This document shows, piece after piece, positions 21,611-35,695 of a DNA stretch of 64,000 nt (position 1 is its first letter; each line of letters begins with the position of its first letter). The stretch comes from Struthio camelus. Lineage: Eukaryota; Chordata; Aves; Struthioniformes; Struthionidae. The stretch spans positions 110,174,238 through 110,238,237 of the forward strand of contig NC_090944.1 in the NCBI RefSeq assembly GCF_040807025.1, in the 5' to 3' direction. The notes beneath the pieces were generated by a model. That model searched no databases. It was not told the origin of the DNA and was given only the letters and a program-made list of their open reading frames with translations. The position numbers were made by a program, and so were the translations under genes.

Positions 21611-24600
21611 CTAAGCATTGAATAGGAGTAGCCCATACAAGTTAGTTGTCTGCAAACTAAAATATTCCTTAGGAACTGCAGGGTAAGTTAAGTTTCTAGC
21701 AGTTATGTCTTACATGTTTGTGTTTCTCCTCTTTCCTTTTCGGAAACCCAAAAAGCTTCTCTTGTAAATTTGCATAGCTGTTGACTTGCTGAAGGTAATG
21801 CTACTATTTTGCTGAGAGAAGTAGTCCCAAAAGACTGAAAACTGGATTTTATTTTCTTTCACATCACTGATTGATTATGTGCCCTCCTCTCCCAAGATTT
21901 ACAGTACATCAGGGTCTGGCTGGAGGATTTGTCTGTCATACTTCCAGCTAATCAATGACCTACTTTATTATTACATTTAAAGCCTGGGCTCAAAGAGAGG
22001 CTTTTTGCATTGAGTGAAGATCTGATCAATAACTGGCATGAAGGACACGGCAGGCTACAATGCTACAGAATAGAGAATAGTTTTTACTAAATGTCATTTC
22101 ATGACACCTCCCCTTGATGGTCTAGTCTATTTTAGGTACAACAGGATGTCATAATTCAAATTACTTTTTCAAATACAGATGTGCAGGTTGTGGAAATATA
22201 CTGAGAACTGAACCGAAAACCTTTCAAATAGGTTAGCACGTTACGGAAGACAACAAAGCAAACTTTTTTCCCCCCTTCATTTAATTGTATGCAACTTCTT
22301 AGGCAAAACTGAAAGTACAGTACAACTCTGCTGACCTTAGAAAGTTAAGTAGAACAATGAGCCAAAAAAATTATTTGCTACTGAAATAACAGAGGACAAT
22401 TGTATTATGAAACTAATTTTGTAAGACTGCAACCATTTTTTTTGGCGGACCTGTTCCTCTGTGTATTCTGTATCACAAATGCGTAGTTTCATCACAGAAA
22501 TAACCATTTATTACTTTTACACAGCACTGCAGAACTGGCATGAGTAGGAGAGAAATGAATTGAATTCTCATGTCTCATGTATCACGAAGACGTTTACTAT
22601 TATATTTCTATTTATACTATATGTAATTATTATATATACAGTTATGTTCTGGCAATCTCATTTAGCCAATGGCTTCAGTCGATTTATATCACTCTGGCCA
22701 GAGCCAGAATGACCTTATAGGTGTAGCTGAAGTACAATTTGACAGATAGAATTTTTATTGTCACTAATAGTACAAAAATCAGAGAGACCATAGTTTGAGT
22801 TCGTGATCCAGGCTGAGTTTACATGGTTGATAACTGAATAAAGTCTTATGTCTGAACACATCTCACCTAGCTTTAGGCCTATATATGAGTCCAGGTAAGT
22901 AGCAAGTCTCATGTCTGCACAGAGTCAGTCATGACTGGCAGTCCGCTTAAGACCTGGTGCATTTTCTAAAGGTGTCTCTCTTTCTCCAAAAGTCAACACA
23001 GGGAGCCCAGTGAGACCCTGTTCCTAACCAGGGGCCTCAGGAGGTGTTAGCACTAGCTGTCATTGGTCAAGGTCTTAATGCACCCACAGAATGGCTCTGA
23101 CATGCTAGGAGAGGACTGATGCTCTCTCTCGCTCTGTTCTGAGAAGAAAGGGAGTTCTCTGAAATGTTATGCCACAGGTAACTTCCCTAGCAATTCTGAA
23201 AAACAACAACCAAAAGTTACTGCACTTGAAAAGCATGGGTTTTTAAGCAACAAAGCTGGTTCCAGCAGCAACCCCATTTTAATGAGAGCAAATATTATTC
23301 AGGAGAATGGAATCTTGTGGAGCCAGAAGACATAAATGCCAATGAAATTGGGGTGAACCTAATGTTGCTGTTAGGATTTTGGTTCCTGCCCGTCTTTGCA
23401 TAAAGAGAAGCAATCCAGCACTCTCTGCAGTGCAAAACTTCCTTATGTTATCTACTTTGCCTGTTATTCTGCAGCTTGGAGTAAAGCAGCCATTCAGAAG
23501 CACTACAGAAGACACATCTGCTCCTTCTTCCACCATGTTCTGCATGAGCCAAGGGTCAAAGCTCCACCCTGAGGGCCATCTCCATTTTTGGTGGCAGTGA
23601 CGTTAATCCAAGTGGTTGCTCCAATTTACCTAGAGCTTCTGAGTTGCTCTGCTGTAATGCAAAGCAGAAAGATCCACTGAAGATGCTCCAATTAAAATTT
23701 ACAACAAAGGAAATAAAAACTAGGATGATTAGGTTCCTTTTTCCTTGTTTTATTCACACAAATAATGTTTTAAAAGGTGAATTGCTGACTAAAGCACCAC
23801 TCCATGTGGGATGAGGGTTATTTAGGGTTGGTAACTGTAATAGCTTCTAAGAGAAATTCATATAGTACCAGGAGTGCAGTTCTAATAGATTTTCATCTGC
23901 ACTTTTACTAAAGCAATTGCGAAACAGCATAGTGACCAATATGTGAAAGTGTCCAAAGTTGGGACAGAAATTAATAATGTAATAGTAAGGTGCCAAGAAT
24001 GTGGTTAAAGTGTGCTGGAGGTAGAAGTGCTAACTGTTTGTCTCACTGATAACTGGATTTGCCTGTCTGTGGGCACAGTGGCCCTGCCCCTCCTCTGCCC
24101 TGCCGTGAAGCCCCTTCTGACCGTGAAGAGCCTCGACCCCTTTCTGCTGCATGCCCAGATCCTCTCAGCGCCACACACACCTCGGCAAAAAGGGAGGAGG
24201 TAGGGAGATAGGACTGCTGCAGTCTTTTCACAGCGCTGATATTCCTGAGTGTATCTCACCAAAAAGGCTGGGGTTATGATAATGGATTTTTTTTGCTTCC
24301 TACTTTTGAAAGGATTCATTAATTCAAGAATAGATCTAACATTTCTGCTGAGACGTCCAGTGTCTTCAGAAAGGCTGAAACATCTGATTACAGCTGAGGG
24401 GAACAAGAGAAAATTTCAAAAAGCCTTACAAATTTCAGGAGCATTCTGTTGATTGGGAAGAGCTACTCAGCAGGCCACAATTCCAGTGCAAGATATTGAT
24501 TTATAAGCTGGAAGAGTAGGTCAGAATTAGGAGAAAATTAATTGTCACTTAGGAATATATTTCTACTGTGACTAAATCTTTCCAGAGATATCATTAACCT

Positions 24601-26594
24601 AACTTCTAATAAACTTAATAGCTTTTTGGAATAAACTTTCACTATTTCAAAGAAAATACATTTACGTATTGAGAAATCCTGGACAAGACTTTTAATTTTG
24701 CTGTACTACAGGTTACATATTTGCACCCTATACAAGATTTATAGGTGCATACATGCACCCTATCTACCTGAAGCTTGCAACTAAAACTACTTGTGTCTGC
24801 AGAGCACTTAAAATACTTGGATGAGTTAGAAATTAAGAGCACTTGGTATTAGTTATTTGCTATGTTCTTTCTCCACATATTTTAGTCTTACAATATACAT
24901 GTAAAAGAATAAAAGGAGCTAGCATTACTTTCCTTAAGACAAACAAGTCTTCTTTCTTGTAACTCTTAATCTGTACCTGCAGTTCCATCTGTCTGCTAGT
25001 CAAGTTATTGCTGGGATCATGTAAACTGAAGTAACTCTTGAATCATGTGACTAAATTCAGATTCTCATCTCAGAATTGCCTCCAAACATTAAAATGCAAA
25101 GATGCTTTTCAGGTTTTGTGGTTTTGTTCTTTAAATTAGACATACACTTTTTGGCATTTTTACTTCTTCAGGAAAAACAAGTTATTATTTGTAGTTACTC
25201 ATTCAAAAATATTAATTCTAAATAGTTTAAAGATGCCTTTTCTAACACAATGTATATTCAGCAATAATGAATGACTGGGTATCTAAGTCCAAGAGAAACT
25301 TGCCCTGAAATACTTAGTAGGAGAGTGATTTCAGATCCAACAAAAATCAAAGGTCTGTGGGTTTTTTTCGCTCATTCTCTCACTAAAAGGGTGGGAAATT
25401 TGGAAAAGTGAAGAACTGCAAAGATGCAGGTTTACATTTACGCTTCACCATCCTCTTTGATTTTCACTTCATTTTTGAATTGACTTTCTGACTGGTTGAT
25501 GGTGTGATTGTGCTATGATGAACCATGTGAGCAGTGTAAAATAAAGTAGGTTAGCAATTAAGAGCTGATACCAGGCAGATACACACCGATTCATGTGCGT
25601 GTGACAGTCAGGCCCAGTGACAAGTCAGCTTGAGTTGTGCTGACCAGCAACATGACTGAAGCTTGGAAGGCATGACCCGCAACTTCATGTGAAGCTGTAA
25701 GCTCACAGAAAGTCACACAAACTAACACGAGACAGAGGGAATAAGACAAGATTCTAGGGCATTTCCGAGTCTCTGAGAAAAAATGCTGTTTTTTGACATA
25801 AGCCACATTTCATCACTCATTTGCCTTTAAGGGATATTAAAACATACCTGTCTAACAGAAAATAAACACATGGGTGTTTTAGAATTTATCATACCTGTTG
25901 GCATATGGTTATTTTTTTATAGAAGCATCCCTGCCGAAGATTTTCAGAAACTGAAAACAAAAGCTATAACTAGCGGGTTGGGGAAACAATAGAATCAGGT
26001 AAGTGAATAACAGAACAAGATTTATGAGACTATATATAAAAGCTTAGGCTGTAAACAGTTATTTATAGCATGAACTGGACTCCATGCAGAGACAACGCTA
26101 TGTAATTCTCTTAGTGGCAGACATGTGCAAGTGTTGCTGAAGCTGCTAGTAATACATTGTTAGCAGAAGCAGAAAGTTTAGAAAGAGCTGGAGACTGTGG
26201 TTACCTCCTCAAACTCTACATGTCACTTAGAGTTTCTATGTAATGGCTGATTCCTCGCATACTTTTTATTGTTGCAACACATGGTTAACATTCACTTAGT
26301 AACTGTGGCAGCTAAGTTTGTTTTATTCTTTATAATTGCCTAGTTTATTCTAGAAATACAAACTGTAGCATCCCTTACATTTTTCTCTGAAGCACCTGAT
26401 AATGGCCAGGGTTGGATCCTAGATTTGTTTGGGCCAGTATGGAAATTCTTACTTGCTGTTATTAAACAAAGTCATATCATTTTTCTTGTGCATTTTTCTT
26501 GCACATTTTTCTATGGCAAATTGTCATTCTTCAAGCTTATGAAATAATATGTTAGCAGTATTTATCCCAAGAGAATCCAGACAAGCTCTAACAG

Positions 26595-26660
26595 ATATAC
26601 TTATACACATACATATATACGTGTGTAGATATATATGGACATACACACACATATATATAG
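26595..26660. repeat. (AC)n/(AT)n compound microsatellite
   Basis: Interrupted TATACACATACATATATACG-type units with ACACAC and ATATAT segments over about 65 bp. Confidence 0.75.
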
Positions 26661-29600
26661 GAAGCACTCTCTGAAATACTGCCCTCTGTAAGGAAAAGGA
26701 CAGCAATCAGCTGGTGCTGAACCAGTCCTGTAAGGGAAGGGGAATTTTGGCCAGTGACTGCTTGGGTAAACTGTTACAAAAAATGAGTTTACATTTTTAG
26801 AGTTCATGCACAACATCTCTCATGCTTTAGGCCTCAGCTGAGAGCATGAGGCACCCCACAGAGTGCAACTCCTAAAGGATTGCCTTGGAACTGTGAAAGA
26901 CTCAATTTTTAGCAAAAGACTGAAGCGTTTATTCATAGCCAGAAGGCAAAGAAAGCTTGTGATGAAGGCCATGCACTGGAACGCGTAGCTACAGAAGTAA
27001 GGAGTTAATGAATATAAAATGACAAAACTAAGCTCTGAGAAGCTGGCCTATCAAATCTACCCATCAGTGCAGCAGCTGAGCTTTCTGGACAGTAAGACAG
27101 TCTCAGTGAGGTGGTATGTATGATGAAAGAGAGGTGAAATAGATTACTCAGAATAAAGTACTGGGTTTGTCCATGGCCAGAAGCCTCACCCATGTTACCT
27201 GAAAAGAACCCAGATAGTCACAGGCATTGGCTTCTTTCTGTTCAACTCTGTTAATTCTTTAGTTACATAATTCATTAGTCCTCTCCCTTCAAGAAGAAGA
27301 AGTAAAGTGTTCAGCTAGAGAGGAATGTGAATTTGAACTTCATTTTGAACATCCACGTTTTAATGGAAAGGGTTAACTTCTGTTTGGGTCTGAGTTTTAC
27401 TCCTGATCTCCCTCTAGCATTTAAAAATGGTCAGACTGCTGGAAGAAAGACCTCTAAGTCCTGCAATGTTTACATTTGGATCTGAATTCAAACCCATAGT
27501 TGACATGAACCCATCTATGCAAACGCTATTGCAGCTTTGTCAGAAAATTAAACTTTTGGGGATGTAGCCTTTCATTTCCTGTGCTGTCTGTAGCCCACCC
27601 TACAACATAGTGTTTTCCATGTGTAAGAGCTGAATTTTCAGGTTTAATTTTAATTTCATCAGCAGAGTCCTCTAACTGGCCAGTGTCATTCATGGTGACA
27701 TCCTATCATGCCATTCCATCACAGGTCAAATGATGAGCTAAACCTTTATTGCCAAAGCAAATCACTCTAATTAATATTTCAAGTTGAGTGCTAGCTGAAG
27801 CATGGTTATTTTTTGTTCTTTCAGCAAGGCTATTTCGGTACTACAAACATCCTTATAGTGTGGCTTGAGATTATCTATACCAGCTGAAGTCACTATCAAC
27901 AGTATCCCTTATTCAGTATGGTTCATGGGGCATCCTGATTGTAACTTCAATATACTTCAAGAAAATGTCTGATACCTCATCTTTATGCAATGGAAAAGGG
28001 TAAAAGAGCCCCAAGGAAAACCTAAAAATTCTTATTCCGGAGGTGGGAAGGATTTCTGCTGAGCAGGAACTGGAGAGACAATGTCATGCTGTTATTTGAC
28101 AACTTCTCAGAGACTCAGGTGTAGAAGACATAGCATGGCATTGCTAATGATTGGAGACAGGCCCTTTAGGCTAACTAAGCTGGGCAAAGCAGCTCAGCAG
28201 CCCAAATCTGAGAGGGCATAAAGTTCTTACAAAGCAAGGTGGAAATTAGGCAAAAATTCCTCTACGGTACACCTACCCATCAAGCACAAATTACATTTAA
28301 CTAAAATGAGAGCAAGGGACTAAAAATAATCTTACAAATATGAGCTGATTTTCTCAAAATATATTTTACATTGAACCTGATTTTCCAGTACTTCTAAGCT
28401 GGGAAATAACATTCTCCCTACAGATATTTTTTTGTACCATTGTTTCCAGGTAGTGGCTCAAAATACAAGCTGTTGTTCCCCTCTGCACTGCCATTCACTG
28501 TCCTTTCCTTGAATACTAATCAAAACACATGTCCTAACAGTTTGAATTACCTGATTTTGGAAGATACTATTGTGTATACAGCACCAAGTAGGCAAATGCC
28601 CTCAACAGAGCATGTTGAGAATGAACAGCTCACTGTCTCGTTTACAGAATGTGATGCACAGGCCAGTTATTGTTGGTGAAGAGATCTTAAAATTTTTCTT
28701 TTCAATAGCGGAGTGTTTTAAGGGATGATTGAAAGAGATGAACGGTGCTTATAATCTGCAAAGTAGCGGCCTGTTCTAAGTAGAAGTGTGATACGAAAAG
28801 AAGTGCAAGTCACAAGTGGGAGAAGACGACAAAAGAAGTAGGCAGCACAAAATGCATGGAACAGATCAGGATTGACTCATACGGCTTTCAAGTCAATTTA
28901 TTTCTTTGGAGGACCACACAGAAATCTCTTTGCCTTGTGGACAATTGACTCCTGCGCTCAGCCTTCCTTTCTAACCTTCTGCAGTTCTCTAGGTACTGAT
29001 CTCCTTCGGTACACACAGCCCCTACGAACAAACTGGCAATGTGGGAGGAAGAGGAAGAGAGGAGCTAAGTATAAGATTTCTTTCACTTCCCGCATCTGTT
29101 GGAAATGGGAATTTGGGCTTCTTTATTGTGTAACCACAACTATCACTGTTCTTCTCACCTTTACTATCTCTCCTTGCTACTGAGAGTGAAATCCCTAAAG
29201 TAGGGAGTACTGGCAGGATTCATGCGCCAGGAGCAAAGAAATGATAGTCCTCTGCGTTCCAGGGCTTTCCAGGGGCAACTCCTCGTCAGCCGCCTGCTGG
29301 GAACCCAGACAATTCAGATGCCTTTAAGATATCACATGGAGTGGGGTAGACATAGGGGCTTAGGTAGCTGAAAACAAAAAGAGCTTTCAGGAGAGCTCTT
29401 AGACTAAACTTTTTACAGCCTGGAAACTTTGACATCTGCAGAATGCAATGCGTAGTTATTCAGCCTCTGTTTACATCTCCTTCAGATCTAGCCGTCTGCT
29501 ACACTTCAGCTGTTGTGTTTTGATGCCAGCCTTTCTGTAAGCAGGCCTGCATTGACTGGATTCCATCTAGCACTGGAGCTGCGTCTCTGTGAAAGCCTAG

Positions 29601-32089
29601 CTTAGTGGTTCCTTTCTTACTTCTGCTCCTACACGTGAATATTGCTTTCTCATCAGAATCAAACTGGCATACCACACATCTATTAGATGCTCACATCCAC
29701 TCTTGCAAGCCCATTCATTCACTGGGAATTCCTTCTATATTACTTCATGTTCCATTGCTGTAGACTATGAAAGTAGAGACATTCCATACATGCACGGATA
29801 GGATAGATTTAGCAATTAGAAGTGCACTTTATTGCATCTTTTGCTGGCATCTGTTATATTCTATGCAAAAGGAACTGAAGAACTGCTCAATGCATTAAGA
29901 TGTGGGTCATTTTCAGAGGCTGTACCATGGGCAGAGCTGAAATTGACTGAGATGCAAAGATTTACTTTGATTTCATTCTTTTCTCTGTTTTTCTACTTCT
30001 TGATCTTCTTAAATCTGGGAGTAATTTTAAATAACATTTACTAAATAAACAGTAGTAGTAGAGAAACCAATCAGTAACCCGTAAAATCATAACCATACAA
30101 TAAATTTTGAGGAGTGGGAAGACTAAAGGACAGAAAATGTGAAAAAGCAGACAGGTATAACAAGAGATCAGTGGGAGTGAAAATTCTGTTATTCCTCCCA
30201 AGATCTGAATAATGCCTTCAAATAGTCATTTTTAGGTGAGGTTCTGAGTCTCTTTTTGCATACCTTGATATAATTATCCATTCATACAGTCAGAAACATT
30301 CTGTACTAATTTTCCTTGTTTGCCAGAGCAACAGGCACAGCAGGTATCACAAAACTGGAAATGTGTCTGGCTTTCTTTTCATATTTAATCTGCCCTTACC
30401 CTCCAGCTCCTGTTTCATATCTTTTTAGGCCATTAACACAAGGTAGGAGGGGCTGTGCCTTCTTAAACCAGCATTCAGGACGTTGTGAGCATACCCATAA
30501 TGTAAGCAATCAATAACAATGGGACACGTTCTCCACTCTTACATCTACCAAGGAGCAGGCAATCAGCAAACTAGCTCTTGAGGTGCATCCATAGTAGGTT
30601 TACGGTCTCAACCCTGAAAATATTTCCACAGAGTTGTGCTATATAAATCAGTTAGAAAGTCCATTGTTGTAAAGTGCAGCATGCACAGGTGCTTTCAGGA
30701 CTAGGGCCCAGGAGGCAACAGAGTTTATTTTAAGCCTGCTCACTACATACAGTGAGTAGCAAGACACCGTGATTTTGCTTTGCTTTGTTTTCGTCATCAC
30801 AGCAGCTTCCAAGAGTTTAGGAGTGAACCGCTGGTTCTGTTGAATAAACTGCAAGCTTTTATTGGCTTCAGCTAGACCTTTTAATCACAGTGGTGTTTAC
30901 CACCATTGCACAGAAATACTGAATTTTTCCACACAAGGAAGAAGACAAAAGGATTTCTTCAGGTAACATCTTTTACCTAAAGACCAGGAATTACAATGTA
31001 TATTTTTGATATATGTATGTTTATAATATATGTATGGTTTAGGGTTTTGTTATAAAACAGATGCAGCTCAATATGCCCTCCTCCTCCCCTCCTCCAAAAG
31101 TTGGCTTGGATATACCAGCTACCAATCACCCTTTCTTTTGAACATGCGGTGAACAGTACCCACCTGTTCCCAAATACTCAATCAGGTTTTGAAAAGACAA
31201 GTTTTTACTAAAGGAGAGAGAAAAACACAATATTAATTTGGAGAACAGAAGCAATAATCAGTAATTCTCACGGAGTACAGTACCTAACGCTTCAGCATTC
31301 TGGGCAGCACATGGATTCCCTTGGGTATGGTTGTTCAATGGACAGGTCCCACATGCCATCTTCGTATTATCTCCTTCAACGGCTATTTCAGAGCTTGTGT
31401 GTCAGAGCTCACTGTTTTTCAGCATGACACCGTTTGCACATTTATGCAGGGTTGCCTAAGGAACCTTTACTCAATTCAGCCATTTCAGCTCAGGATATGC
31501 TAAGCAACACTGACCCCTCTTCACCTGCAGTGAACAACTATGATCGCCTTTTGTTGCAACATCAGATACTGTTGTGAAGCTTCTGTCATGGTAACTTGAG
31601 ATCTGTCTAACTGCAGCATTGCTGTAAGGAAGGCAACAATTTTGAGGGAGAGGTGTATATCTTATCAGACCAGCTAACAGAATTGCAAGAAAAAAGCAGG
31701 CCAGCTTTTGGTCCTGCATGGCCTGATCCCAGAAGTCTGATGCAGAAGGAACAAAATTCATGCTAAGCATAGACTGAGCTGTGTCAGTGCCACATAGTGG
31801 GGAAGCCTCAGGAAAGTTTATTCATTTCTTGCAGATTGCTCCAGCTTCCCAAAAAAATCTAATCGGCCTTCAAAAATGTAAAAATCTAGGATTTCAGCTA
31901 CCCTTCAAACACAGAGGAGATCTTTAAAAGCTTTAAAAGCTTAGATATTTTGAACAGAGTTTGTGCTTATTGTGCTACCCCTCTTTCACAGCATAAAAAC
32001 TTTTCCTTAGTTCTATGTTGTTCAGGTCCTCTCCCATTAACCATAGGTACACAGATGAAGTTTTGCTACGATGAACTGCTTACTTAAGA

Positions 32090-32117
32090 CATAGCATAGT
32101 TTAGCATAGCATAGCAA
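32090..32117. repeat. Short tandem GCATA repeat
   Basis: About four imperfect ATAGC / TTAGC units in succession, a minor tandem repeat. Confidence 0.7.
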
Positions 32118-32155
32118 GGTTTTTAACTTCCGCGATGAGGATAATGTCATTAAAA

Positions 32156-32178
32156 CTCATATAATGTCATTATATGAG
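32156..32178. repeat. Perfect 10-bp inverted repeat (hairpin)
   Basis: CTCATATAAT and its exact complement ATTATATGAG flank a 3-base loop, GTC. The phrase ATAATGTCATTA also occurs 20 bp upstream, so a local duplication contributed to the palindrome. Confidence 0.8.
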
Positions 32179-33609
32179 GTATAACAAGATTCTCTCCAGT
32201 GCCAGGCCAGGGCTGCATGTGGGAAGTCTGCGGTATATTTCCTGCAAAGCTAGGGATGAGAGAAGAAATAATGAATGTCATTCTAAACCTTTCACCTCTG
32301 AATAATATATGACCTCTGGTTTTTATACAGCATCTCGCAAAACTCTGGTAGGACGGTGCAGAGGAAAGAAATTTCCTACTTTAGAATGGAGGTAGCTGCA
32401 TGGAGGGGCTCTCTCTGTTCATAAATATCGGAAAAATAAATCCTTCCCATTCGCCCCCTTTCTTTGTATTATCCTTTTCAATTCACATTTTACAGTGAAG
32501 ATCCTGAGTTTCAGCCAACATGAAAAGAGGCCTGTAAATCTGATGTACATAAATCTGTATAGCAGATTTCAGAGGGATTCATAGTTTCTAAGGGAAATTC
32601 ATAAGTATAATCCTGGCTAGTTTTTAGCAAGTGTTCCCTGACTACAAGACTGTATTGGCAGAGCCTGCACAAAAATGTTGCCTTTAAATGTCTGTGCCTA
32701 GACATAAAGAAGGCATTGTGCCAAAATGAAAATGAAAATCATTGGCCAAATTAGCATCGTGTGATCCTAGTTTTAAAATGACCCTGAAGCTGTATAAACA
32801 AGATTACATAAGGGTTCAGAGGTATGTGAAGCAGTTCAGTAGTGCCATCTTCAGGGAAGCTCCTAGACGTTATGTACGATTTCAGGTTTCAGATCATCAG
32901 CATTTGCCCATGTTTTATTAGTTGGAAGTAAGTCAGTGAACTGCCCCAGATGAACAAGGTACAGTAGATTCAGAAATGCATTAAAACATACCCTTATTTG
33001 GCAGAAAAGTCAAAGCCAGCACTAATGCATTTCTATTGCTGCAGAAAATTACAGTCTGGGAAATAGAATTGTAATAATGTTTTGCAATTCTAGCTGTTTA
33101 TCACATAGCCACTTAGCAATATGAATTAAGCCTTGCAAAACATTAACACTAATTTAGACCATAAATATCTTTGTGTCACAAGGGAGCCAATGGAGGTAAA
33201 GCGATGATTCCAGAGTCCCACCAAATACTGTGTATTTTCTGTGATCTTTTTTTTCATTGGGGATGCAGAACACGGTCCATTTATCCTAGCCTGATTGTCA
33301 GTAGAATTTTAACTATAGATTGGAACTGAGATTGATTAATTTATGAAGTGGGCAAATGGCCAGAATTACAAACGAGATTGCTTTCAGTTGCTGTCTGCCT
33401 TCCTTTCTATCCATTTGTATCTTCCCTACCACATTGGTTTGGAAGTGCCATAAACCATCTGATATATAAAGAGCAGTACATGTCAAAAGTGGATTTAATT
33501 TTTCAGATCTGCCAGCTGGTGACAACTAGAAAGGTTTAGAGGTCATGCAGATTTCTTACTGGGGTGGCCTCTGTTTATTTGATAAACATTTCTGCATTTC
33601 CTGACCAGA

Positions 33610-33623
33610 GCCACAGAGGGCAG
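33610..33623 (+). promoter_or_regulatory. Weak CTCF-like site
   Basis: GCCACAGAGGGCAG keeps the right-hand core AGAGGGCAG but appears one base short on the left half compared with CCASYAGRKGGCRS. It matches about 10-11 of 14 positions. Confidence 0.3.
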
Positions 33624-34970
33624 CAACTACAGGTTGGTAAGCGGAGAGTGTTTTTTTAACTCTGCTCGCTTCTTTTAGCAAGTGAACAAATTTACAGCTC
33701 TTATATCAACACAAAAATAGTGCACAACCTTTAAGAGCCTAGATGTTGATGACTCATCACTTGACATGTATAATCACCAGAGCTGATGTATGATTTATTG
33801 ATTATCTATGAAAGGACAGACAACTGTGAACTTCAATGCTTCTGTAAATATCACCATTACACTAGTACAAATATATCCAGTGTGTGATCCTACAGCCATG
33901 TACAATTCCTCCGGGCCCTATAGGTGAAAATAAATAAACAAACTCATGTCACCTGATTTAGAAGATCCAAGCACATTTATTTTTTGCGGCATTTACCTGG
34001 ATCAAGTTTATTTTTCTCCTTTAGAAAGCTCTGAACAGCTCATAAGACTGTTAAAAGGAAGAAAAGGGAAGCAGGAAAGGAGAAAAAGGGGCGACACCTT
34101 TCCTTCCAAGGGAATATTAAAGATAGGGGAAGAACTGAACACCTCCTTGAATGGAGCTGCAGATAGCCTCAGATCGATTGCAGACTGAGATCCTGATACA
34201 GTAGTGTGACATTAATTTCTCAAAACAGTGTCTTTAAATAAATAAGAACAAGTTGTGGCAATGTCAATGCCATCTTCATGCCATCTCCTGCAGTGATACT
34301 TTGCTGTGACTTTTGTTGTGCCTTACCACTGGCCAGAGTTGCATTTGTGTGTGTAGTTAGTCCGTGTATGACACAGTATGTAATTCTGTTTATCCTTGAT
34401 CTGATGTTAAGTAAATGGTTATCATCTGAATATTCACAAAAATAACAGAAATAGAAAACAGCTGTTCATAAGCCTTCCTAAATCAATTCCTGGAAAAGTA
34501 CTGAAGAACAATATTCTGCATATATTCTTCTGAAGTATAATTTGCTTGAAAAATATGCACAACATGCATATTTTTGAATAAATGGGAACTTATACTGAAT
34601 CGTGCCTAGTGAATCTGTACATACCTTTGTTTATTTGGCTTCCTCCTCCTGTCTTATATTCTTTTTGCCCTATACCTTGCATCAGATTCTTGGGAATGAG
34701 ATGTCTATGGTAGTCACTGAAATATGATAGTTTATGGAAGTGAGAGTCTGCCTTCTATATGCATTGACTTTTATGCTTTTTTGTCAGTCATTCTAGTCTT
34801 TAAGCTAACTTTTCAGATCAGCATTACCATAACAATGTGAAACTGAAACTTAAGTGAAAGAGGTAAACACTAGCGTTTGTTAGATATATTTTTCAGTGAG
34901 AGACTTTTCCCCTCTTTTCTGAATATATTAATAAATATTTTTTCTTTTATTACTTTGGGAAACTGTCACA

Positions 34971-35695
34971 AAATCACAGAATCATTGAAGAGCTGGTGTT
35001 AGAAGGCACCTCTGGAGATCATCTGTTCCAACCTCCACTGGGCACCACTGAGAAGAGCCTGGCCCCATCCTCTTGACACCCTCCCTTCAGAGACTTATAC
35101 ACATTGATCAGATCACCCCTCTGTCTTCTCTTCTCCTGGCTGAACAGGCCCAGCTCTCTCAGCCTTTTCTCACAGGAGAGATGCTCTCCTAAGATGCCCT
35201 TAACCAGCTTTGTGGCCCTTCACTGGACTCACTCCACTAAATCCATGTCTTTCTTGTGCTGGTGAGCCCAGAACAGGATGAGCACTCTAGGTATGAATAG
35301 AGGGGAAGGATCACCTCCCTCGACTTGCTGCCAATGATCTGCCTAACGCAGCCCAGGATACCGTTGGCCTTCTTTGCTGCAAGGGCACACTGCTGGCTCA
35401 TGGTCAACTTGGTGTCCACCAGGACCCCTAGGTCCTTCTGTGCAAAGCTGCTCTCCAGCCAGCTGGCCCCCAGCCTGTAGTCGTGCATGGGGCTATTCCT
35501 CTCCAGGTCCAGGACTTGGCGCTTTGCTTTGTTGAATTTTTCAGAGTTCCTCTCTGCCCAGTTCTCCAGCCTGTTGAGGTCCCTTTGAATAGCAGCGCAA
35601 TCATCTGGCGTATTAGCCACTTCTTCCAGTTTTGTGTCATCTGCAAACTTGCTGAGGGTACATTCAGTCTGTCATCCAGATCAGGAAAGATAAAG
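34971..35695 (-). mobile_element. CR1 LINE fragment, 3' part
   Basis: On the minus strand this reads from the RT active-site region of CR1 ORF2 to the 3' end. The start, near 35,650, encodes SKFADDTKL followed by ANTPDDCAAIQRDLNRLE. These match the equivalent segment of the copy at 20.7 kb with scattered differences. The far end (34,971-35,030 on the plus strand) is the CR1 3' tail in reverse, with CACAGAATCAT and a TTCCAACC-type stretch. It is 5'-truncated just upstream of motif C and shorter than the other copy, with a break after about 384 bp of open frame. It lies in opposite orientation to the copy at 19.6-21.6 kb. Confidence 0.93.
35237..35655 (-). pseudogene. CR1 ORF2 fragment, broken
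   Basis: The readable part of ORF2 in the minus-strand CR1: motif C (FADD), then the thumb-like segment with NPMHDYRLG-type, [20 protein letters not shown] and KANGILGCVRQ-type sequence. The frame is lost near 35,290, where the other copy continues with [15 protein letters not shown]. No start, no catalytic motif A, and therefore no product. Confidence 0.9.

Larger units (their letters stand above)
21611..34970. other. Non-coding stretch between the two CR1 copies
   Basis: No gene is supported across 13 kb. Open frames stay below about 135 codons and lack recognisable domains. Noted contents: an AC/TA microsatellite at 26,595-26,660, a GCATA-type short repeat at 32,090-32,117, a hairpin at 32,156 and a possible CTCF-like match at 33,610. 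A GC-richer patch at about 24,050-24,200 interrupts the AT-rich background. The stretch is intron or intergenic. Confidence 0.6.

Noticed and set aside
24005..24406. 133-codon open frame on the minus strand
   Set aside because: It covers the GC-rich patch, is Arg/Ser-rich and has no recognisable family.
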